From assembly GCA_003254925.1 (NCBI GenBank), contig QANZ01043183.1:217373-281372 (forward strand): DNA of 64,000 bases, written 5' to 3'. This DNA is from Chamaecrista fasciculata (taxonomy: Eukaryota > Streptophyta > Magnoliopsida > Fabales > Fabaceae). The notes under the pieces are model-generated. The model saw only the letters and a program-made list of their open reading frames with translations. It was not told the origin of the DNA and did not search any database. This document shows positions 1 through 10,700 of this stretch, one piece after another. The position numbers and the translations under genes were made by a program. Every line of letters starts with the position of its first letter. Within the stretch, counting starts at the first letter, position 1.

Positions 1-126
1 GTTTGTCACTCCTAACTTCTCAGCTCCGAGTTGTTAGGAAAAAAAAAAAAGAAAACATTGTAAATTATTTGCAAGCATAAAAACTAAAGAGTCATATTTT
101 TTGGATTGTAAACTATTTTTTAAAGT
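1..126. other. Intergenic, nothing recognised
   Basis: AT-rich sequence with short A runs. I see no gene or repeat boundary before the foldback element that starts at 137. Confidence 0.5.
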
Positions 127-539
127 ATTAAAAAACGAGTAAACTACCGAATTGGTCCCTGAATTATTGTCTTCCTGAAAGATAAATTCTTGAATTAAGG
201 AAATTGACAAATAAGTCCCCGAATTTTACTAATGTTAGTCAAATTGGTCCTTCCGTTAAATCACCGTTAGCCAAGACGCTGACGTGGTCGTTAATTGCTG
301 ACATGGCATGTTAAGTGTCACGTCAGCAGTTGGAAAACTGAAGAAAAAAAAATTAATGCCAACTGTGTATTTCCTGCCACATAAGCATTAATATTTAAAA
401 AAAAACATTTAATCTCTTCTTCAAATTGGTCCCTGAGTTCAATTTTTATCTCATTATTTTCAATTCCTCCTCTTTTCATCATCTTCATTCATTTTAGTCC
501 CAAATCCTAAAAATAAAATTGTAAAGTGTCCCAAAACTC

Positions 540-830
540 TTCCAAACATTCCAATTTAGTCCTTAAAAGTATTAAAAACCCTAAAACCTAAACCCCAAAC
601 TCTAAACCCTAAACCCTAAATTCTAAAACCCTAAAATCCTAAACCCTAAAACCTAATCCCTAAACCCTAAAACCCTAAAATCCTAAAATTGTAAAGTGTC
701 CCAAAACACTTCCAAACATTCCAATTTAGTCCTTAAAAATATTAAAAACACTAAAACCTAAACTCTAAACCCTACAACTATAAACCCTAAACCCTAAAAT
801 CTTAAACCCTAAACCCTAAAAAAATCTAAT
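540..830. repeat. CCCTAAA-rich (telomere-like) tract, left arm
   Basis: Degenerate tandem CCCTAAA/CCCTAAAA units, interrupted by a second copy of the sequence around TCCAATTTAGTCCTTAAAA. The right arm (1180-1510) carries the complementary TTTAGGG units. The tract therefore belongs to the foldback element and is not a chromosome end. Confidence 0.8.
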
Positions 831-1179
831 TTGAGTAGTTAAGTCTCTCACCCATTCTTATCCCATTATTCTCAATTCCCCCTCCTTTCATCATCTTCAT
901 TCATTTTAGTTCCAAATCCTCAAAATAAAATTATAAAGTGAGAAGGAGATGGGTTTATTCACAAAGGCAGTAAATGAAGATGAAGATGTGATGAAGAAGG
1001 AGATGGTTAATTGTGAAGATGATGAAGGTGATGATGAAGATGAAGATGAAGATGAAGATGATGATGTTGATGAAATTAGGGTTCAGGGACTAAAATGTTT
1101 TTTTTTTAATTCTGATTTAATAAATTTGAGGCAAGAGGAAAGTAGGATTTATGGACCAAAGTGCAAGAGAGTAGTTTTT

Positions 1180-1510
1180 TAGGGGTTTAGGATTTAGGGA
1201 TTAGGGTTTAGGGTTTAGGTTTTAGGATTTTAGAGTTTGGGATTTTAGGATTTTAGGGTTTTTAATATCTTTAAGGACTAAATTGAAATGTTTGGAAGAG
1301 TTTTGGAACACTTTACAATTTTAGGATTTTAGGGTTTAAGATTTTAGGGTTTAGGGTTTTAGGGTTTTAGGGTTTAGGGTTTTAGGGTTTTTAATACTTT
1401 TAAGGACTAAATTGTAATGTTTGAAACAGTTTTGAAACACTTTACAATTTTAGGATTTTAGGGTTTAGGGTTTAAGGTTTAGAGTTTAGGGTTAAGGTTT
1501 TAGGGTTTTT
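1180..1510. repeat. TTTAGGG-rich tract, right arm
   Basis: Reverse-complement partner of the CCCTAAA tract at 540-830. It has three blocks separated by the same AAGGACTAAATTG spacer that is seen inverted on the left. The units are degenerate, as expected of old interstitial repeats. Confidence 0.8.
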
Positions 1511-2005
1511 AATACTTTTAAGGATTAAATTGAAATATTTGGAAGAGTTTTGGGACACTTTACAATTTTATTTTGAAGATTTGGGACTAAAATGAATGAA
1601 GATGATGAAAAAGAGGGGGAATTGAAAATAATGGGATAAGAATGGGTGAGTAAAAATTAATTTTTTTTTTTGAAAAAAAATATAACTCAGGGACCAATTT
1701 GATTTTTGAAGGAAATGTTTTTTTTTTAGTATTAATGCTTACGTGGCATTTCCTGCACAGTTGGCATTATTATTTTTTTTTTTTTTCAGTTTTCCAACTG
1801 CTGACGTGGCACTTATTTGTCAATTTCCTTAATTCAGGGACCAATCTGTCAGCGAGGCAATAATTCAGGGACCAATTTAATAGTTTACTCATTAAAAAAA
1901 CATGAGTACATTTCCTTCTATACAGAACTGCAAGTGCAATACCACCTCTCATTTTGTCCAAACTAGTTCATTTCCACTACATGTTAATTTTCTTTTCTCT
2001 TGTTA

Positions 2006-2597
2006 TATTAATAGGGCAAAATACCTTTTTGTGCCCCTAACGTTTACGATGATTTTCAGTTATGCCCCTAACATTTCATTTGTGTCGGTTGTGTCCCCAA
2101 TGTGAAACGTTAGTTTCAATTATGCCCCCAATTTCAATCATCCACAAAAGAAAACACAATTTTCGCACGATTTGAGCTCGGTTTTGATTAGATTTCATAT
2201 GGGTTTTAATTTTCGGACATCACAAACGTGATTCATTGGATCAATTTCAAAGATTAAGCTCAAAATAGCCCTAAATCCAAAGAAAATCGGACCCGATGAA
2301 CCCTAAAAAGGACCAAAACGAAATGCAACAAAACAAAGCATTTTTCTCAAAATTTCCATGTGCAAAATGATCCTTAGGAGCAAAAAATGAGTACCCGTAC
2401 TCATTTATCAAAACAAACTGAAACGATCACAGATCTAAGCTCAAAAGTTCCGAAAAAGGTACACTAACGAGGGTGGGGGCATAATTGAAACTAACGTTTC
2501 ACATTGGGAGCACAACTGACACAAATGAAACGTCAGATGCATAACTGAAAATCACTGCAAATGTTAGGGCACGAAAGGATGTTTTGCCTATTAATAG
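2006..2597. mobile_element. 574-bp foldback MITE with 9-bp target duplication
   Basis: Element 2015-2588, flanked by an exact 9-bp duplication, tattaatag, at 2006-2014 and 2589-2597. TIRs of about 120 bp begin GGCAAAA and contain matching blocks such as AACGTTTCACATTGGG inverted between the ends. There is no coding capacity. A 9-bp duplication with long TIRs suggests a Mutator-derived MITE (inference). It lies only about 100 bp from the larger foldback element. Confidence 0.85.
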
Positions 2598-3660
2598 ATA
2601 GAGAAAGTCATGTAACTTGTGGCATTCAACTGGCATAGTAGTATTTAATTAGTAAATGATATATACATTAATTTCATCTAATGGTTAAAATAAAATAAAA
2701 GATATATATATTACATAAGCCAGTCTATAAAGTAATTTTAAAAAATTATTTTTGACTCCATAATAATAAAAAAACTTGCATAATAATCTTAATTAAATTA
2801 GGAACATTTTTTTTATCAAATTATACACTTGCTAAAAAACACGTTCAAACTTTTTGTTTTTGGTAGGCGTAAAAGCCCAAACAACAGAAAAAAAACAAAG
2901 TAGCCCAAGATGCCTTGCCAACATATCAGGCACCCGATTGGTTTCTCAATAGTTGAAATAGTAAAGAAACTAGTTATTAGTGCTAACTGCTAACGCTGAA
3001 CATGTTAAAATAGCGTTTAGTTAAACAAAAATATATTATTACCTTTTCTTAAAGAAAAAAAAACACGCCAAATTATACTATAGAAGAAGTCAGAGAACTT
3101 ACAATCAATAAGAAAACTTCAATATAATAATACAAAGAAGAACAATTTTATAAATATTGTTGAACTAGAATAACAAATTAAAATACAAATGATCCTATCT
3201 GTAAGATGAAAGTCATCACCGATCTTGATGTTGTTAACAAAATATTTATCATGAAACTCTCTGCATATCAGAAAAGTAGCTTTCATCTCAAATGTAGATA
3301 TCATAGATCTCTTCCATCAATATGTTGAAACATCAAATGCTTTTCGACGTATATGCTCAGATCTGAGTCAATATCTGATATTGAAATAGAATCTCTAAAA
3401 AAAAAGACTAATCATAATTAGATCTGAACAAAACCACCATAAAATATGGAAGACAAAAAATTTGATTTATTTAAATAAAATGCACATTAGAGAAAATAAA
3501 ATAGGGTGGAATTACAAATATTACAATTCCTCCTTGAAGATCATAACAAGATGAAGAAGAAAATGAAAATGGAAACTGAACAAAAAAAATCACATACAAG
3601 TTAAGAGCGTAAATATATTATTACCTTTAATCAAACGTCTTTACGTACATTTACATTTTT
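2598..3660. other. Intergenic, possible old retroposon scrap
   Basis: AT-rich sequence without a credible gene. The stretch near 2855-2945, read on the minus strand, resembles the tail of a retroposon (GGGCTTTTACGCC followed by A-rich sequence), but I find no target duplication. Short reading frames here have no recognisable protein features. Confidence 0.4.
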
Positions 3661-4240
3661 TGTCTTAATTGTTCACAAAGTTGACTATTTGAATTTATTT
3701 TGCACATACCATTATCCATTGGATCTTTATAATATCTCAATTATCTACTGTTATTATACCCGTGGATGATTCTGAGTCTCTGACCATTCCGTTTTGTTCT
3801 TACATCTCTTTCCTTTTCTATTTCTATATCACTGTCCACGTACAAGTTATCGTCCTCAATCAGAAGTTGCTCTGGTTCAAGGGAAAAGTTTCGGTAAGAA
3901 ATATTTTTGTCGTCCCACTTTTTTTTTGGGTACAAACTTATTGTTCTTTTTATTGACAAATGACAAGTAAAAATGTTCCCTATATACATAAACACTCAAG
4001 TATATATACCTTACAAGCTACTCTTCCACTTCTAGGTTATTGTGGTTTACAACTCTCTTGGCTGGTGGAGGAATAATGAAGAGGTTCCAACTTCCAACAA
4101 TTCCTGTCATTGATGTCAATTTAGCATTTCTACTTTGTATATTGAGTTTAATATACAACAGAGTTGACAATAGTTGCAAACAATTGTTAGAAAATTGCTT
4201 TGCTAGCAAGGATTACGATTTGATATCAAAGGGGTGTTGA
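3661..4240 (+). pseudogene. Broken partial copy of alpha-mannosidase exons 13-14 with flanking introns
   Basis: This stretch aligns colinearly with 9977-10562 of the mannosidase gene just downstream: the end of intron 12, exon 13, intron 13, exon 14 and the start of intron 14. Shared landmarks include TTTTGTTCTTACATCTCTTT, CTGGTTCAAGG and GGTTATTGTGGTTTACAACT. Introns are retained, so the copy arose at DNA level and not from mRNA. It is dead: the exon 13 acceptor AG is lost (TCTAG became CACTG), several bases inside exon 13 are deleted, and exon 14 carries an insertion after GGTGGAGGAAT. The intronic parts have diverged too, so the duplication is not recent. Confidence 0.85.
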
Positions 4241-4380
4241 CTGTTGGTTGAGTACTGCTATTTATATTATAAATTATTTTTTAATATACACTAATTCTCA
4301 AAACTTAAAAATATTTATTTCAGTTTGGCCAAAAAAAATTATTTATTTCAGAATAATAAAAAAATAAGTGATAATTAAGA

Positions 4381-4436
4381 TAAACTGATAAGAACAGACA
4401 CTCCATTTGATCTTAGCCAAAAGCTGAGAAAGGTAT
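4381..4436 (-). pseudogene. U2 snRNA 5'-end fragment (pseudogene)
   Basis: Read on the minus strand, this begins ATACCTTTCTC and continues through TTTTGGCTAAGATCAA to CTGTTCTTATCAGTTTA, the conserved first 56 nt or so of U2 snRNA. Homology stops abruptly there: the Sm site and 3' stem-loops are absent. The branch-point-pairing hexamer, normally GTAGTA, reads GGAGTG. No upstream sequence element or TATA box is seen in 4440-4520. It is a truncated, non-functional copy lying between the broken mannosidase fragment and the functional gene. Confidence 0.85.
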
Positions 4437-4740
4437 ATAATTAAGATAAAATGTTATCCTTTAAAAAAAAAATATTGTTATAAAACCTCCCCTCAAATAT
4501 AGTCTGAGCACAGAGAAAATGAAAGACTTACTAATTTTTGTTGGATTTGGCACGAAGAGAAGTTGAAGTCAAAAGAGCTTGGCATGATCGACAACAGCTG
4601 ATATAATCGCTTCGTGCATGATCATCAAGTGGGAGATCGAGACGAGAGATTATTAGCTTTTGTTATCTTCCTTTAGCTTAGTGTCTGAAGTTGCTTTAAC
4701 TCAGTAAGCGGTGGAGGCATTCGTCAATTTTCAGCTTCCA

Positions 4741-7700
4741 ATGGCGAATTATTTACTCTTTTTGTTGGTCCTTTTTGGAGTAATCTTTTGTGGGCAATCC
4801 GATTTTATAGAGTATAACACCTCGCAGAGCATAGTTCCCGGAAAGCTCAACGTTCATCTGGTTGCTCACACCCACGACGATGTTGGTTGGTTGAAGACTG
4901 TTGATCAGTACTATGTTGGCTCTAATAATTCAATTCAGGTCTTTCTCTCGCTCATTAAGTAATTACTTTGTAATTTGTATAATTATTTCGCGGGAAGATT
5001 GTGAACTCTTATACTTGTCCTGTAAAATGTGAAGGGGGCTTGTGTTCAAAATGTGTTGGACTCCATTGTTCCTGCTCTGTTGGCTGACAAGAATCGGAAA
5101 TTCATCTACGTTGAGCAAGTAAGTCAACTTGCTTTTCTGTCTATAAATTGTCACTGGTGACTAGATGAGAATATTTTAGAAGTTGATACTATCGTTTCTA
5201 GTTACCCCGGCCTTTTGGGATTTTAGTTCAAGCTTCGAAAGCCTCACCTATCGGCGCAGTTTCAGATCCCCTCAGTTGATTTTGAAAAGTTGAACATATT
5301 TTATTACTTGTTTGTATCTTGCAGCCACTTTGTCCCTCCTAGATCCATGTAGCTTCATGGCAAGTTTTTGCTGGAACATTAAGAAATGTGGCAAAATCAT
5401 CAACTGGAAGCTGTTTGAAATGCCACCTACCTGTCTAAAACATTTATAGTTAATGCAAATTTCAAATCCCACGTTTAAATTTGAAATGTTGAACTAATTT
5501 AGGTCTTATTAGTCTGAAAGGAAATTGCCCTGGCTTGGTAATGCTTATACATTAATAAATAAAAATATATGTCTGCTGACAAAGAAATCAAACTTCTGGT
5601 TTCATTTATTTGAATTTCTCATTTGTTCCATTAAATATATATTTATCAGGTACAGTTCCTCTTTCTAAGCCTTCAATGCCATTGTTCTTATGTTTGTTAA
5701 TCATGGGCATCCAGATCACCATTTCATAACATAGACTAGTATGTCAACTTGTATCAGTCATGGATTTTTCTAATTCTTTGAAAATTTGTGATGATGGAAT
5801 TTTATGTTCCTTCATCAATGCAGGCTTTTTTCCAGAGATGGTGGAGAGATCAGAGTGAAGCTCTTAAGCATGTTGTTAAGAGACTTGTCAGTTCGGGTCA
5901 ACTAGAGTTCATGTAAATTCATTTCTAATTGAAAACAATTCTAGTTTTCTCTTAAACAGAAGATATATTTTAATGTCTCTCCCCATTTATATGGACATAT
6001 CTCATGTGGTATTTGGTTTTGATGGTTTTCTCTCTTTTTTTTCCCCCTATATTGTTACAGAAATGGGGGTATGTGTATGCATGATGAGGCGTCACCACAT
6101 TACATAGACATGATTGAACAAACAACAATCGGACATCGGTTTTTGAAAGAGGAGTTTGGTGTGACCCCTAGAATTGGTTGGCAAATTGATCCCTTTGGAC
6201 ATTCTGCTGTGCAGGCATACTTACTGGGAGCTGAAGTACGCATCACATTTTCTCGACCATGGACTCTTTCTATTCTCATGTTTGGAGAAAAAGAACTATT
6301 ACATATTTAATTTGTTTTTGAGCTGTCTTCTAGTTCTATTGTGGACGCAGGTTGGCTTTGATTCACTTTTCTTTGGTCGGATAGATTACCAAGATAGGGC
6401 TAAGCGCAGAAACGAGAAGAGTCTTGAGTTTATCTGGCGGGGAAGTAAAAGCCTTGGCTCATCTGTGCAGGTGACTGTCAAACATAAATTATTTGTTTCA
6501 TTCAAATTTTTTATAGTTGAACTTGTTTAGTCACAGTTGGTATTTTCTTAACCTTTATGTTTCCTTTTTATACAATTATTGTCTTTGGTGGCTCTGTCTT
6601 CCAGATCTTTGCTGGTGCGTTCCCAAACGGGAACTATGAGCCGCCTGCTGGATTTCACTTTGAAGTTGATGATGACTCACCAATAGTTCAAGTATATGCT
6701 TTGATAAGTTGTTAATTTTGATTGCATTTATTCAATATTTTTATTTTCTGCACTGTTTAATCTTGATCACTTTCTGGTGAAGGATAACATTAATTTATTT
6801 GACTACAATGTCCAAGATCGAGTAAATGACTTTGTTGCTGCTGCAGTATCGCAGGTAAAGGATTATGATTCTCTGGATATCTTATATGATAAAATTGATT
6901 AAAGAAGATATTTATTAGGCATAAAATAGGAAAAGAAGAAAGAGAGGTAGGGAGAAAAACAGCATATTATCCTTAACAAAAAGTGCAGAAATACTAAAAG
7001 CTGAAAACATCCCATGCATAACATGATTGCAATTTGCCTATCCTTTGAAGTAATTATTCTCATGTCTTTTAGTTTGCTTTAGTTATTTGATTCAATATTC
7101 TTTTCCTTTTATCATTCATAAATATTGTTGTCTTGGATTGATTCTTCTCTATAACTATAAATAATTAGCCTAAAGTTGACATGGCATAATCATTATTTGT
7201 GTTTTGAAAAATGTATAGCAATCAGCATATCAGTTTTATTCGGGTAATTTTCATGTAACTTTCTGCAATAAATTTGAGATGGTTGACTGATTTCTCTTAC
7301 AAGCAGCCGAGGGCTACGTATGTTATTTTATTACTTTGTGGTGGTCGCTGACAGGAAATTGACTTTGACCTACTTCAGCTTTTCAATGTCGGTTGCACTG
7401 CTACTATGTACTTCAGCTTTATGGAATCTCAAATGCAACTAACTTGTCTAATTTGGACTCCACCTCACTGATATCAATTATATAATGTGTGTGTGTGTGT
7501 GTTCTTCCAACCACTATTAGCTATAAAGAATACAAAGAACCGTAGTTTGAGCTGAAGACATGAGAGGAAACTTTAACTTGTTACTCAAGTAGTAAATAGG
7601 ACTATTATGCAGGGTCCCATTGGAATTACTGACTGATATTTTCTTCTCAGGCAAACATCACCCGCACAAATCATATTATGTGGACCATGGGAACTGATTT

Positions 7701-10700
7701 TAAGTATCAATTTGCACACACGTGGTTTCGGCAGATGGACAAGCTTATTCACTATGTCAATAAGGTAACTTGCCCTAAATCCCCAAGAAGAATATGTGAT
7801 ACTAGCTTCTTGAATTGTGTAGATTTCAGTATTCATGTATAATTTCTTTTCCTAGGGGAGTATGATTTTAGGATAGTAAATTAAAAATTATTGATAAACA
7901 GTAACAAAACTTTCATAAAAAGAAAAACGAAAAATACACGACTGGTTTTTAGGGAGGGTGGATAAGATTCCCTCCTCAAAGAGAAAGCAAAAGAAGATGA
8001 CGAGCCAAAAGAATGTATCAAAGCTGTCCAATTTTTTTTTATAACTATAATAGAAATAGGAACTCCTTTGAATCAGTAGCGAGCATAGCACCAGAGAGAC
8101 ACGTAAGCACCATCCTACTTGTAAAATCTATAGGAAGTAAAGAGATGCCCTTGAAGATGTCAGGATTTTGGTGGAACTAAATACACCAAATAATCATGTG
8201 AGCTGCAGACGGCCACAAAATTCTGGCCTCATCATCCTTCTGACATCTAAAAAAACATATTGAGAAACTGCTCCCTGGTGGAAAACACTCTGAAAATTTG
8301 GAGTGTAGTCAGTTGGTATTTTCCTCTGGAAATTTGGAATATCTGAATACACATTGGTAGCATGCCAACTCAACATTCATTATAAGGCATTTGGTGGCAG
8401 GCATTGTCTGTTACATGCATTAAAAAGAAAAATTGTCAACATTGGACTTACTAGATATCTGCATTTCTATGTTCTATGTTCTAAATACATCTTATGGCCA
8501 TATACAAAGAGTAACTCAGGTTTTTTTTTCCTTTTTAAAAATCAGGAATCCATTCACATTTTCATATGCTGTCATTATTTTAATCTTATTTTGAGCTCAA
8601 TGATTGACAAATGGTTTTTTGAACGACTTTAGGATGGACGTGTCAATGCTTTATACTCTACACCATCTATTTACACTGACGCAAAATATGCTACAAATGA
8701 GTCCTGGCCAATCAAGACTGAAGATTTCTTCCCGTGAGTCTATCAATTTATTTTTTTTTTCTTGGGGGGGNGGGGGTTGACCAACACAGTTCAATACTAT
8801 GTTATTAGTTTAGTATTACACATACCAACCTGACAAACAAGTGCAGGCTACACAAAACCATTTGTGAGTTTAATAGTTAATTGTTGCATATACTGTTTGC
8901 TTATTTCTTGATGTTTTAACTCTTTTTCTTCTTCTAAAATATTCCAGCTATGCGGACCGTGTAAATGCTTACTGGACAGGATACTTCAGCAGTAGGACAG
9001 CCTTCAAATACTATGTTAGGCTAATGAGTGGCTATTATTTGGTATGAGTTGTGGGTTTATAAATTATATCTAGTAATGGTTGTCTTTGTAGGCAATGATG
9101 TTCAGATATTTATACATGCCAATGAACTATTAGGCCACAAGACAGCTAGAATTTTTTAGGGGGAGGATGGATTCAGGACCAAATTCTGACTTGTTGGCTG
9201 ATGCTTTAGCAATTGCTCAACACCATGATGCAGTCAGTGGTACAGAAAAGCAGCATGTGGCCAATGATTATTCTAAACGATTGTCATTAGGCTACAATCA
9301 GGTGCATTTTCATTTGATTTATCTTCCTGTAAATCTCAGTATCCACTTTATCAGGGTGTCATCCAGTGGCATATTGCCTCTGTACAGGCAGAAGAATTGG
9401 TTGCATCTTCACTTGCTTGCTTGGTCGAGTCCAAGTCACTTGGAGAATGTCAGAATCCAGTTTCAAAGTTTCAACAGGTGAAAAGATCTTCACTTTATTA
9501 TTGTGTGCTATTCTAATTAGTTACATCTTGCTGGAATGTCCTGGATCTTCTTACCTAGAAGCTCTTTCTTTTCCTTTTATCACTAGTAGTCCTTTAAAAA
9601 ATTATCAATGATCACTTATAATTCATTAGTCTTTTAGCTTTATATCTAATATACTATTATTACATATATTGGAAAATTTAGTTTTGGATCTTATTTAATA
9701 TAAAATATGCCACTCAATCTCCAGTTCAGCATTTTATTATAGTTCTAATATTCCTTCTTAATATATTATTTTATTAAAAAAAATAATTATTTTACTGGTT
9801 GCTTTATAATGTAGCAGTAGACTTGAGCTTCTGAGGTTATCTATGCTACTTATTAATATACCTAGAAATTGTGTAGATTCAATAACTATCTTACCTCAAC
9901 TCTGCATGATTAAAATGAAATATTTTGTCTATACTAATATTATTTTTAATTAAACCTCCTCACATTGAGATTTTTTTGTCTTAATTATTTTTAAAGCTAG
10001 CTATTAGCATTTAATCTGCATACACCATTGGATCCTTGTAATATCTCTCTGGATCTTGTATACGCTGATTTTTTTACTTTTCCATTTTGTTCTTACATCT
10101 CTTTCCTTTTTCATTTCTTCTAGTGTCCACTTATGAATATAAGTTATTGTCCTGCATCAGAACTTGATCTGGTTCAAGGAAAAAGTTTGGTGAGAAATAC
10201 TCTTGTCATCCCATTCATTGTTCTATTTTATTCACAAATCACAAGTAAAAGTGTTCCCTATAAACACTGAATTATACCTTCTTACACGCTCTTTCCACTT
10301 TTAGGTTATTGTGGTTTACAACTCTCTTGGCTGGTGGAGGAATGAAGTGGTTCGAATTCCTGTGAGTGATGTCAATTTAGTATTTCTACTTTGTGTATTG
10401 ATTTTAATATATGGCAAAGCTGAATAGTAGTTGCAAACAATTGAAGGGAATACTTTCATGATCTTATATAATTTTTTTTTTGTTCAGTGCTTTGAATTTA
10501 GTTATGACTTATGAGATATATACTAGAAAATTACTTTGTCAGCATATATTTGATATGATAGTAAACGTCTGGTTATTGATTGTGAACTAAATATATGACA
10601 TGGTGTACTATCACTGTTAGCAGCATGAAATAATAGATATCACTGTTTGTAATGGTGTTTACTATTTAATAGTTATTCCTGTACCAACAAGCAAGTGACA

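Larger units (their letters stand above)
127..1901. mobile_element. Large foldback element (MULE-like) with telomere-like arms
   Basis: The element runs from 137 to 1890 and is an almost complete inverted repeat. The outer arms 137-430 and 1680-1890 match in reverse complement, both beginning GAGTAAACTA and followed by a GGTCCCTGAATTATTG block. Inner arms near 440-560 and 1510-1640 also match. Imperfect target-site copies flank it: attaaaaaac at 127-136 and attaaaaaaac at 1891-1901, differing by one A in a homopolymer. A duplication of about 9-11 bp with long TIRs is what Mutator-like elements make; the superfamily is inferred. It has no transposase. Its centre (949-1182) is a GATGAA/GAAGAT microsatellite that happens to encode an acidic run. 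Confidence 0.75.

Noticed and set aside
949..1182. Acidic 77-residue reading frame with Asp/Glu runs
   Set aside because: It is a translated GATGAA/GAAGAT microsatellite at the centre of a foldback transposon, and the lower half of the frame runs into the inverted arm.
540..1510. Possible chromosome end or telomere
   Set aside because: The CCCTAAA and TTTAGGG tracts are degenerate, occur in both orientations and lie within a bounded mobile element with genes following on one side.
3741..4240. Small overlapping frames on both strands that could be a gene
   Set aside because: The stretch is a broken copy of mannosidase exons 13-14 with introns; the splice acceptor is lost and the frame is disrupted.
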